Below, in pieces: positions 47,968-57,698 of a DNA stretch of 64,000 nt. This DNA is from Metaphire vulgaris (lineage: Eukaryota; Annelida; Clitellata; Crassiclitellata; Megascolecidae), in contig CM030841.1 of the NCBI GenBank assembly GCA_018105865.1, positions 12,568,182 to 12,632,181 on the forward strand, in the 5' to 3' direction. The notes beneath the pieces were generated by a model. The model worked only from the letters and a program-made list of their open reading frames with translations. It did no database searches and was not told where the DNA came from. The position numbers were made by a program, and so were the translations under genes. Numbering within the stretch: the stretch's first letter is position 1; each line of letters opens with the position of its first letter.

Positions 47968-48134
47968 CAGGGCGCAATTTGTAGGGGAAGGATTCCCCCC
48001 CACTGCCCAACAGCATCCCCCTACTGCTACATCCCCCACCATTACATCCCCCACTGCTACACTTCCCCAACAACTACATCCCCTCCAAGCTCAATATATC
48101 CCCCCCACTGCTCCAGGTCACAAATCACATCCTG
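47968..48134. mobile_element. CAGGGCGCAATTTGT MITE
   Basis: Ends CAGGGCGCAATTTGT and ACAAATCACATCCTG. Perfect 8-bp duplications TTCGTAGG at 47,960-47,967 and 48,135-48,142. The interior is CTGCTACATCCCCC units. An inverted relative is at 56,454-56,645. Confidence 0.87.
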
Positions 48135-48158
48135 TTCGTAGGACAAATAGGGCCTATG

Positions 48159-48311
48159 CAGTGGCGTATTTAGAATTTTGGTAAGGGGGGGCCAGACACT
48201 TTCGACCTGACAAGTTACAACTTTGGAAAAAGTTGACGACCTTTTTTGCCTTGTCAAGCAAGACCAAAGGGGGGCCATGGCCCAAATGGCCCAATGGTAA
48301 ATACGCCACTG
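48159..48311. mobile_element. CAGTGGCGTATTTAG MITE
   Basis: Ends CAGTGGCGTATTTAGAAT and GGTAAATACGCCACTG. Flanks GGCCTATG and GGCCTATA agree at 7 of 8. Contains GACGACCTTTTTTGCCTTGT at 48,236. Confidence 0.86.
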
Positions 48312-48319
48312 GGCCTATA

Positions 48320-49243
48320 CCTCTGTGCCGAAGGCCTGTTCCAGGCTATTTTTGGCTCCTACGCGTGTTAAAATTCTCACGGTGCGACAGGTATATTGAA
48401 ATAATATCTCAGAATAGCTAATCGCATCCCAAATAGACCTTGATGATAACGTTCTACGATATGTATCTTTTTGTTATCGCCCGCGCGTCGCGTTTCGAGA
48501 AATATAATCTTTGTCGATCGCTATATGCTCCGACAAGCGGACCGACCAGCGCACACACAGCCCAACCTATAGTAGTCTGATCTAGAAATGTCTCCAAGGG
48601 ATTGATGCTAATTTTGTTCATTGCGCTTTCTTTGCGGCAACATAAATTGTCAAGGTGAGATGATTTCATTGGCTAAATCTGCACTTTGTTTCACGATTTG
48701 CTCGAATGCGCTTCTCTACGGTTGACAGAACGAAAGTAAACGGTTCTTTGAAGCAGTAAATGATTTTTGAGTAATTCTGGATGTTTCTAAGACGCTTTAT
48801 CTATAACATTTGAAATGATGTTACGTATACGCCTAATCACAAGAACTTTTCTAAACTGCCTATTGGAGAATTACAATCCACTATACGGATGATTGAATTG
48901 GAAAGTCCTTTTCGATGCCAGTTTCCGCAAAGATTATAGGCCTAAACATGTTTAGACTTAGATTTGCCTAAAACTCGTCAGCATTTGATCACCACAGCCG
49001 CCCAGCGCTTGTGTTCCTTGTTGTTTCTAAAATAACAGTGTGACCGGACCTATACCCAAAGCAAAACCATTTGATCCCTTATATATGTGGATTCGTCGTA
49101 AAACAGCAGATGGCTACTTAAAACGCAGCTACAAAACTTTGTTAAACTGATGGAGCATCACTTGATACTGATACATCTGCAATTTTAAAAATTGGTTAAA
49201 CCATCTTTCAACTAAGACTAGATCATTTGACACCCCCCCTCCC
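48320..49243. other. No gene seen
   Basis: Unique-looking AT-rich sequence. A minus-strand frame at 48,669-48,454 has no recognisable motif. The missing first exon of the carbonic anhydrase could lie here or further left; I did not find it. Confidence 0.4.
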
Positions 49244-49432
49244 ACACACACACACACACACATGAATATATATATACATATATATATGTATATATATATA
49301 CATACATGCATACATACATGCATACAAGCATATACATACATACAGTATGTATATGTATACATACATACATACAGTATGTATAATATATATATACAGTATG
49401 TATATGTATACATATACATACATACAGTATGT
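49244..49432. repeat. (CA)n and (TA/CATA)n tract
   Basis: CA units pass into TATA, CATA and CAGTATG units, with several near-palindromes such as ACATACAGTATGTAT. Confidence 0.93.
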
Positions 49433-49527
49433 AAATGATCATAAAGAATAAATGTTTTGAATAGACTAACATACTCCGTTGACTCCATAGTATAATAATA
49501 CTCCATCATAGCATACTCCATTCGGTT

Positions 49528-49554
49528 TAATTTATTATTATTATTATTATTTTA

Positions 49555-49650
<96 letters not shown>

Positions 49651-49660
49651 TTACTATTGC
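49528..49660. repeat. (ATT)n then (ACT)n next to an exon
   Basis: About 25 ATT and 10 ACT units end 8 bp before the acceptor TTGCAG|AC of the first visible carbonic anhydrase exon, so the array supplies most of the polypyrimidine side. Confidence 0.95.
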
Positions 49661-49662
49661 AG

Positions 49663-50400
49663 ACGCTCCATGGAACTATGATCCAACGTCGCCATACGGT
49701 AGGCAAACTGTTCAAACGTATCTCGGCGCCAGACTATATATAGGAATCTATAGTGCACCATAATAACCTTATTAACAGTTAACTTATGTTGGCGATAATT
49801 ATAACGATAAATTTGTAATCGTGTTTTTCATTCAATGAGAACACATCCAGGACTTTATCGTCAGTAGGACCAACACCAATCCTGGTATATAGGCGTCAAC
49901 TTCTTTTAGACATCGAGGCTCGAGTCCTCATCCACTTTTGAGAGGCTACCGTTGCTAGCAGCTGATGAGGGGAAAAGAAAAAGAGGAAGACAGAAGATGA
50001 GATGGATGGATAACATTATGGAAGCAATGAACATGAACATCGAGGAACTGAGAAATGCGGTCGAGGACAGAAAAGGATGGCACATCATCAAGTCCATAAT
50101 GTATTGCCCCCACTTTTTCATCCAAGTTTGGTATAGATTACGTCGTTGTCAATACTGAGCGAATCTTCAACTGTTATCAAGAACGACAGGGGTGTGTGTG
50201 TGTGTGGGTACGTGTGTGCGTCTGACGTAGGTCCCGACAACTGGCAGGACTACTATCCGAACTGCGGTGGTCAGTCGCAGTCCCCGATCGACGTCGTCAC
50301 TTCCGGTGTCCAGTTGGACGAATCTCTGACCGATTTCGACTACATCAACTACGACAACACAAACTCCGGATCCTTTGTTCTTCTCAATTCGGGACACGAC

Positions 50401-50467
<67 letters not shown>

Positions 50468-50560
50468 GTCTCTCTCTGTCTCTGTCTCTGTCTCTTTCTC
50501 TGTCTCTGTCTCTTTCTCTGTCTCTGTCTCTGTCTCTCTGTCTCTCTGTCTGTCTGTCTC

Positions 50561-50632
<72 letters not shown>

Positions 50633-52013
50633 TGTGTGGCGTCGTTCGAATATCAAAAGCGCATACGCAAACTACAGTATAGCCTATAACTTCGGTATAA
50701 CGATTTTTGGCAGGCCTGTAAAATTTATTACGTTTTATACGAGGGACGGTATACATCCAATACCATCCAATACGGTGGCGCATCACACGGAACCGTGCAT
50801 TGCAGTACTTTATAACCGAGTAGACATCATAAAGTAGTTCTACTGTAGGTGATTGGACAAAATGTTAACGGACAAAATGTCAGCGGACAAAATGTCACCG
50901 ACAAAATGTAACCCTAACTCTAACCCTAAACCGTGCCGTGACATTTTGTCCGCTGACATTTTGTCCCCATATGCCATTTTGTCCGTGACATTTTTTCCGC
51001 GGACATTTTGTTCGGTCACGCTACCGTATTTGCCAAGGATGCGACCGATAGCATTATATACAGGGTGGACCAGTAAAACCCGCACCGCCAAGTTTCTTAA
51101 CTTAAATTTAGATGGCTGCATTCAGGATATGATAACGCAAAAGTGCACCAAATTTCAAGCATTTTGACCCAGGATTTGCGAAAATATTTACCACGAAGCA
51201 GAATGGTGCCGTTTTTATTGGCCCATCCTGTACATCTCCAGTAATATTATGATGATCATTGGTTCTGGAGTTCGACGTTTACATCGGCAGTTGGTTTCTT
51301 TAACATATTCACGTAAACTTTTACAAGAATTTAGTTAATAAAAAGGTTACTTTTCTTCTTTATGCTGCAGGCCAAATTGTGATTATTCAGATTAAAAAGT
51401 TTATTATATTATTAAATTCGGTCGCATCAAATTAATTTACATCGTTGGCCCATCTTAAGTTGCTATTTCACTGATGTCGCAATATTATTACGTGATTTAT
51501 AAGTGCTACTACTGTATATGCTAGCACAATTCAGTGTTACGATACAGTCAACACCGCTCACACTCATGCCAATATTAATTGTTCAACAGTTATAATATAT
51601 TATATAATACAACAAGGTTTAAAGTGGTTCAGTAGAGACTGCCCTGTGTGAGGACCACTGTTCGTTGAATATGCGATCAATATTAGGCTATATAAGCATT
51701 ATTATGCACGACGGAATATTTAATTTTGATTAGGAAAAAACAAGCGTTTAGCTCGATTATTGTCACTTGCTGAAAACGAATAAGATTCTTCGTTTTAAAA
51801 CGGGACTGATTCTCTTCGAACTGATTGCAGTTACGGTCAACATCTTGAATTCGGAGATCTATCTCGCTGGAGGCGGTCTCCAGTGGAACTATAACTTGGC
51901 ACAGTTTCACTTTCACTGGGGAAGAGAAGACGCTATAGGGTCGGAACACCTCGTCGACGGAAAAACCTCTGCGCTCGAAGTAAGGATCATTTGGGTCTAA
52001 AGAACGACGTACT

Positions 52014-52073
<60 letters not shown>

Positions 52074-52157
52074 TGTGTAGTCATTATAGGCATCTAGTAG
52101 TCTAATATAATAATAATTGTAGTAGTCATATATTGCCACCCCAGATTTTCAAACTCC

Positions 52158-52206
<49 letters not shown>

Positions 52207-55200
52207 GTTTAAAACAGAAGTCGGGAATAGACAGGGATGCGTGCTATCTCCATCTCTCTTTATAATAATTCTAAGTAATCTTTAAAATAGCAACTGAGAA
52301 TCTATTATTATATATCAAATAAATTTGCAGACGATGTAATTATTAGCGGAGAATGCTAGATCTCAAGTAAATCAAACAAGCAGAAGATTTGGACTCCGGA
52401 TTAATCCAGCAAAAACTAAAGTCATGGCAGTCAACAAAAAAAGAGAGAAAATGATACACATATCAGATTTTACACAGAAGGAAATAACATCGAACAAGTA
52501 AAGAATTTTACATATGTGGGAGGAGAAATATCAAGCGATGGAAGACACGAACAAGATATTAAAAAGAGAGCAGCAAAAAGGATTACAGAAGACATATTTG
52601 GAATGCTAAAGAAATAAAGATCAACACAAAAATTCAAATTAACACTATCATTGTTCCACAAATGCTTTATGGATCAGAAACGTGGATATTAAAAAGAGCA
52701 GATGAAAACAGACTATTGGTGGCAGAAATGAGTTGTTTGAGAAAGTCAAATTACAAAAATAAGAAATGAAGACATCAGGAAAAGACTGGGAATCTTAGAT
52801 AAAATCAGAAGAAGAAGACTTAGATGGTATGGACATTAAATAGAATTAACAGACTCCCATATAAAGCAACACATACAAAGAAGGAAAAAGAGGAAGAGGA
52901 AGACCCAAGTGGATGGATAACATCAAAGAAGACTTCGAAAGATATCAAATGACAATAATAGATGGAATGAGATTAACAACGGAAAAAGATAAATGGAAAA
53001 GTATTGAGCTAGCAGTTTATGAGATGATGATATGAATAGATAATAATAATAATAATCTGAGGTCATAATTTAATAAATATTTTTATTATTATTGTTATGA
53101 TCAAGTGGTTTATTTTCCCCATTGTTCGTACAGATTTGTGGTCAGATTAAACTATAAGCAGTCTTAGTGATAATGAATCTTGGTGGGCAAACTCAAAAAT
53201 AATTGACTACATCACCTAGCGGTTAGTTTTTAAAAAATTCTATCAGAACACCGCTACTAGATGTTAAAATCTGAGGTGACTTTGAATTTTTCAGCTGCTT
53301 GTTTGATCCTTTATCTTCCCTGTTCTTAAGACGCGCTGTCTTCATCTGCTAAGAATTTGTGCAGCAAAACAACCCAATCTATCCGTCTAAAATTATAAAG
53401 TCAATCCACATAGGGCCATGCAACCGACCAGTCTTGAATTCGAATCCGTCCACAGCCTAAGTAGCGAATTTGAACAAGTTTCAAGCACTTTTTTACCTTT
53501 TCGGTTTAGTTTTTTGCCTTCTTACTCCCTGCTGAACGCAGTAATGCTAGAACCTCATTTCCTGTCCTGTATAGCTGCACATCGTCCACTGGAACAGCGA
53601 TTTGTATTCGTCTTTCGAAGAGGCAGCGGCCCTTCCAAATGGACTTGCAGTCATCGGTGTCTTCATCGAGGTAAGAAGCATTTTTACGTCGTCGATCTGT
53701 CCGATTCAAATTCATCCACAGCTTAGCATTTACAGATACACTGCATGGGGAAACAGCAGCCTGTAGACATGTCTGGTTCTCGGTTAAACTATTTGAGTCT
53801 TTATTTGCGAAGACAACTCTGTGTATTATTTATTATTTATTTATTTTTTATTTAAATTATTTATGCAATTGTTGCTTCTTTTCATTTTATTTTTTATTTT
53901 TTGGTACTTAGTATAAGTTAGTTAAAGTTAAATTTTCTAAAGTTTGCATTAAATATACTAGGTATGTATCCTGACATATTTCTATTTGTATCATTTGTGT
54001 ATGTATTGTGAAAATAAAAGACCATTTGATTTGATTTGATTTGATTTTATTTGTAATGAATGCTTTCGGAATGTTCAGACAATTTTTGACGGAAGAAAAG
54101 TCGCGTTACTTATTAAAATATTTTAGAATATCTCAAGTCTGTCTGTCTGTCTATCTGTCTGTCTATCTGTCTGCTTGGCTGTCTTTCTGACTATTTGTGC
54201 CGTATTTGTATCTTTTGATCAGTCTCAATTGATTAATTCTTGCTGTTTTTATTTTACTGTTCTACCTTCTTTCGTAGATTGGTGACGAGAATTCGACCCT
54301 CAACGAGGAAATCGGAGAGCTGTCGACGTACTTTGATCGGATTGTTAGCGCAGGTGACGGCATTAAAGTTGATCAAACGATAATTATATTATTTTCAATA
54401 ACTGAATTTAATAACAGAAACACTGAACACCAATACAGACCAATGCAATTTACAGTCAAATCTAGTGGGTGCACGGGATGGAAAGCCGATTCGAGCTGGG
54501 GCGCCAACTGAATTCTTCTAAGGGTATGGTCAGTCATGGAGACTGAGGAGCGCTTTCCGGTTTTATCCGGGGATGCTTTCGCGGAAGTCAGTCGAAATGA
54601 CAGTAGAACTTTGTTGTAACGTACTTAGCGGATCTGTAAAATTTAGTACGTTATATCCAATATCAGGGTACCTTAGATCCTCTACCATTCAACACGGTAG
54701 CGCATCATACCAGTGGCGCCTAAAGAAATTTTTCCAGGGGAGGGCAAGACACGATAGTCACGGTTAATATAGTTTTCAAGATATTCAATTCCACAGTTCT
54801 TAAAGTTAATGTTACGTTTCTCAATTTCACTTTGTGTATCAGTGGTGGTTTTAGTGTGAAAATATTGCTAAAATCAAAATTTATAGTTAGTTACAAAAAA
54901 GATTTGAATTTTCCAGAAGGAGGCAAGTGCCACCTCTTGCCCCAATGCGTGGGCGCCCATGCATCATACGGAACCGTATGCATTGCGGTACATTACAACC
55001 GCGTATACGTTATACTCGAGTGCGTTATATCGAAGTTCTACTGTGCGCGTTGAGTTTCTTGGTGGTACTGTGCATAGGCGGGAAGTTAGCAGAGTGGTAA
55101 CAACGTTGGACGATGAAGCAGAAGGTCGCGGGTTCAACTTCCGCAGGAGCCCTAAGGTCGACTAAATCTTCTTTCGCCAGATGGCGATGGCAAATGAGTA

Positions 55201-56298
55201 GCGGATTAATCCGCGGAGTAAGCAGGCGCGTTGCATGAGAACTTGCACCAGTCGATTGGCTGAGGGCCTTGGAAACGGAGATCAGCGCCGCCCTATGAGC
55301 CTTGAGTGCTCGGGAAGGATTTTACTGTTACTTTTTACCGTGTTTAGGTAACGAAACGATAGTTCCAACCTTCGCGATTCAGGCTATCCTACCGTCGGCA
55401 AGGTCTTATTATCGGTACAACGGTAGTATGACTACACCTGCTTGTTGGGAAACTGCCGTGGGAACTGTGTTCAAGGCGCCACTGTACATCACCACTGAAC
55501 AGGCAAGTCGATAAAGCACTTACAGGCCAGTGGCGGCTCCAGGATTTGGCAAGTGGGGGGGGGGCGTTGGGTGGCAACTTCTAATCATGGGGCGCCAACC
55601 ATTTTTGCACCGGAGTAACAGGGGTCACTGGGGAGGCCAGGCACTCAATAGGTGGGCGGGCCCCTCTGGTTCGGCGGAAAATTTTTTTAGGAACTGCGTT
55701 CCGAAAAATTAATTTTTTTTATTGCAACATTAAGTTAAAAGATAAAACGTTTGAACTATATCTAATTTCCGTATATTTTTCATTTTTTTTATCATACATT
55801 TTGTTTTTATCGAACGTCCAAACAATTAGAATTATATTGTACGGCCGATACGTCTTATTGACGACTGCTTAATTACTGCCGACCTTTGCGTTCTGGAAAA
55901 TAATTTTGTTACCAAAAATCCCTGCTTACAGGCATTCGGGAACTTTAAAACTTAAGCATTGCTTTCATTAGGTCTACTTGCCATTGTTGTCTGAACGAAA
56001 TAGAAATATAGTAAGTTAAGTAGGTAGTCAAGTAAATAAGTTACACAAATATTAAAATTTAATCAAAAAATTAATCGGTTAAAAAGAAAATTTTATCGAT
56101 TAACAATTTTAACGATTAATCGATTAATTAATCGTTAATATCCGCAGCCCTAGTAGGCCTATAAATAGATTTCTGGGCATTCCGTTGTAGGCTGCGCGAT
56201 TTCGAACGACGTATGATGCTTATGGAGACTTACTGGACTACAACCTTCGTCCCGTTCAAGCATTGAATGGCAGAATGGTCTACACTGATTCACTTTAA
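49663..56298 (+). CDS. Alpha-carbonic anhydrase A, lacks first exon
   Basis: Alpha-CAs interconvert CO2 and bicarbonate with a zinc held by three His. Exons: 49663-49698, 50231-50401, 51831-51979, 53575-53670, 54278-54353, 55348-55502, 56191-56298 (stop TAA). Phases fit throughout. Blocks: [24 protein letters not shown] then [17 protein letters not shown], placing a His at the proton-shuttle position; LAQFHFHWG and GSEH, giving the three zinc His; [37 protein letters not shown], including the TT substrate-gate residues; [20 protein letters not shown]. The Cys in PNC and in PAC could form the usual disulphide of secreted forms. The final intron starts with GC. No GPI or membrane tail is seen; it ends YTDSL. 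The signal-peptide exon lies upstream and was not identified. Confidence 0.92.
49925..50115 (+). mobile_element. LINE C-terminal fragment in a CA intron
   Basis: The frame 49,952-50,104 reads [20 protein letters not shown] then [15 protein letters not shown]. It is the C-terminus of an endonuclease-reverse transcriptase LINE. CCACTTTTTCATCCAAG just after it recurs at 24,152-24,170. Confidence 0.75.
50404..50637. repeat. (CT)n/(TCTG)n/(TG)n right after a splice donor
   Basis: The array begins inside the donor GTAAGTCTCT of carbonic anhydrase A exon 50,231-50,401. Open frames on both strands are repeat artefacts. The paralogous donor at 63,189 is also followed by CT repeats. Confidence 0.96.
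50674..50845. mobile_element. Tigger/pogo-like MITE with TA target
   Basis: Ends CAGTATAGCCTATAACTTCG and AAAGTAGTTCTACTG between TA dinucleotides. Interior GGCGCATCACACGGAACCGT also occurs in 54,601-55,043. CAGTAGAAC...TATAACG-type ends are typical of pogo/Tigger elements. Confidence 0.65.
50857..51020. repeat. Hairpin of GGACAAAATGTC units with telomere-like centre
   Basis: Four GACAAAATG units run forward (50,857-50,908), then CCCTAACTCTAACCCTAAAC, then five inverted CATTTTGTCC-type units. The arms can pair over about 60 bp. It lies in a carbonic anhydrase A intron between two TA-flanked elements. Confidence 0.85.
51061..51230. mobile_element. mariner-like MITE with TA target
   Basis: CAGGGTGGACCAGTAAAA at the left and TTTTTATTGGCCCATCCTG at the right are imperfect inverted repeats flanked by TA on both sides, the Tc1/mariner target. 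Confidence 0.72.
51597..51660 (+). repeat. Copy of the GGTTTAAAGTGGTTC dispersed repeat
   Basis: AACAAGGTTTAAAGTGGTTC, then CTGCCCTGTGTGAGGACCAC. Same family as 9,750, 22,277, 27,697 (inverted) and 32,162. Confidence 0.75.
52016..52205. repeat. Two (AAT)n arrays
   Basis: Arrays at 52,016-52,072 and 52,158-52,205, the second running into the LINE that follows. Confidence 0.93.
52205..53050 (+). mobile_element. Decayed LINE reverse transcriptase 3' half
   Basis: [18 protein letters not shown] at 52,206, FADDVIIS at 52,326 (catalytic motif), [19 protein letters not shown] at 52,392, [18 protein letters not shown] at 52,509, ending in the KEDFE...DKWKS region. Stops and shifts are frequent. It lies in a carbonic anhydrase A intron, sense orientation, with AAT repeats at both ends. 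Confidence 0.85.
53051..53560. other. No gene seen (intron)
   Basis: Carbonic anhydrase A intron sequence without recognised elements. Confidence 0.45.
53820..54050 (+). mobile_element. Likely LINE 3' UTR with (TTTGA)n tail
   Basis: TATT-rich sequence, then AATAAAAGACCATTTGATTT and four more GATTT units. The layout (AATAAA, CATTTGATTT repeats) is common at LINE 3' ends. No coding part is visible. Confidence 0.5.
54601..55043. mobile_element. Tigger/pogo-like element split by a MITE
   Basis: Ends CAGTAGAACTTTGTTGTAACG and TTATATCGAAGTTCTACTG. Removing the insertion 54,711-54,961 and one duplication restores CGGTAGCGCATCATACGGAA, which matches 50,772-50,796 closely. Confidence 0.75.
54711..54961. 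mobile_element. CAGTGGCGCC MITE nested in a Tigger-like element
   Basis: Starts CAGTGGCGCCTAAAGAAAT and ends GTGGGCGCCCATG. Perfect 8-bp duplications CATCATAC at 54,703-54,710 and 54,962-54,969. Confidence 0.88.
55073..55345 (+). mobile_element. tRNA-derived SINE abutting a CA exon
   Basis: Head GGCGGGAAGTTAGCAGAGTG with B box GGTCGCGGGTTCAACTTCC, body CGCCAGATGGCGATGGC, then CTGAGGGCCTTGGAAACGGA and GGGAAGGATTTTACTG with CTTTTTACCGTG at the end. The last bases run into the acceptor TTTAG| of exon 55,348-55,502. Copy 1 ends in the same ACGTTTTTTACCATG. Confidence 0.87.
55528..55925. mobile_element. Chimeric MITE: two families, one TSD
   Basis: The left part is a CAGTGGCGGCTCCAGG element (as at 29,817), which breaks off near 55,660. 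The rest matches the GTTCCGGAAAAT...AAAAAGCCCTG element at 33,653. The whole block lies between one pair of duplications TTACAGGC (55,520-55,527 and 55,926-55,933). It starts 25 bp after the exon in the GC-AG intron. Confidence 0.72.
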
Positions 56299-56341
56299 CA
56301 GAACATTTTCACTAAACCGCTATTTTATTTTAAGCAACACT

Positions 56342-56347
56342 AATAAA
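56342..56347 (+). terminator. Poly(A) signal AATAAA
   Basis: Canonical signal 44 bp after the stop codon of carbonic anhydrase A, in AT-rich sequence. Confidence 0.6.
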
Positions 56348-56453
56348 AATATTAAGTGTCAATAGCTGGGGTCTAAATTGTTAAAACTATATATTCATTT
56401 AGGCCTAGTGTTGTTAATGCACATTTCCACGCACTCTCTCTCTCTCTCTCTCA

Positions 56454-56645
56454 CAGGGTGCGCGATTTGTGACTGGAACAGTGAGGGGGGGTATTTGGGG
56501 AGGGAAGAGTTTGGGGGATATAGTTGCTGGAGAAATCTAGCAGTGGGGGATATAGTGGATATAGTGGTGAAGGGATGTAGCAGTAGGGGGATGCAGTTGG
56601 GCAGTGGGGGGAGGAATCCCCCCTTCCCCTACAAATCTCGCCCTG
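56454..56645. mobile_element. CAGGGTGCGCGATTTGT MITE
   Basis: Ends CAGGGTGCGCGATTTGTGAC and GTAGGGGAAGGG-type sequence leading to AAATCTCGCCCTG. It is the inverted relative of 47,968-48,134. Flanks are CT/CA repeats, so the duplication is ambiguous. Confidence 0.7.
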
Positions 56646-56699
56646 CTCACACACACAGATGGCATATTCTAATCAAAAGTTTAATCTCATGAGTTACTG

Positions 56700-57538
56700 T
56701 AAGTACTGTGTATGAGTGATCGTTGATTAGTTAGTCATTGTGATGAATTTAGTTCTGTTTCATGAGTCAAGGAATTTTTCAATTTCGAACAAGAGGAAGA
56801 TACAGGAACGGCCGATGCGAAGAAATCTGGCTACGTGCACACTACGTCTATTGTGAATTAACCACTCCAACTATAACTATTATGATGATTATGATTCATA
56901 ATTGCAATTGTGAGATTAAGCGCAGGCGTGACCCTAATGAGCCACTCTAAGCTCATGCATATTCATCATTACCGTTATTGCTCGAGTAGTACCAGTCACG
57001 TTACTGTAGATCAGATATGGCAAAAGGTCAATCGTTGGTCAAATGGGTCGCCAAAATCGATGGGTCACATAGGTCACGGGTCAACGGGTCTTGACCGCGA
57101 TCCCCGACCCATCAATTTCTTAAAACCGAGGGTGCAGCGCACGAAATTTTAAGATCGCGCGAATTGACAAATAAATAATATTTGCCGGGCGATTTTTTGC
57201 GTCTGACTCACAGCGCAGCGCGCGCGCTCGCGCACACCGACCAATTCAAGGTCGCGTTTCGAAAGTCGCTTGTCGTAGGCCTATAGGCTCTATAGTTGTT
57301 CTTCCTTCGCGTGCTCCGGTGCGTTGTTGAACTAGGCCTATGTAATATGTAGGCCTATAATTATCGGAAGATAACCGGCCTTTCAATCGCCTCTGAGTGG
57401 AAATAGAAGAGGCGCCATACAAATGTCACAATGTCACATTACAATCGACGCAGCGTTAGGCCTGTGTAGTAGAGCTGCGTCAAAATCTTCTGTCTGCTGA
57501 AATTCCTGGCGACACAAACCTTCAACTCTAGCCAACAG

Positions 57539-57576
<38 letters not shown>

Positions 57577-57690
57577 ATTTATCTATCTGTCTGTCTATCT
57601 GTCTATCTTTGGTGTCGAGAGGCAGATTAGGCTGCAACGAAAGATAGATATTAACGCACGTCCAAATTTGAAGGGAAAACAACTGGCCAG
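56700..57690. other. Intergenic region before carbonic anhydrase B
   Basis: About 1 kb between the tandem genes. GGTCAATCGTTGG and GGTCACGGGTCAACGGG lie at 57,027-57,090. 57,190-57,300 is GC- and CpG-rich (GCGCAGCGCGCGCGCTCGCG) and may belong to the promoter of the next gene. A CT/ATCT microsatellite lies at 57,540-57,608. Confidence 0.45.
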
Positions 57691-57698
57691 CTGACAAA

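Noticed and set aside
50349..50786. Open frames of Arg/Glu/Asp and Ser/Leu repeats
   Set aside because: Produced by the CT/TCTG microsatellite beside a carbonic anhydrase exon.
52016..52205. CRISPR-like spacing of repeats
   Set aside because: The regular units are trinucleotide arrays in a eukaryotic intron. No direct repeats with unique spacers occur anywhere in the window.
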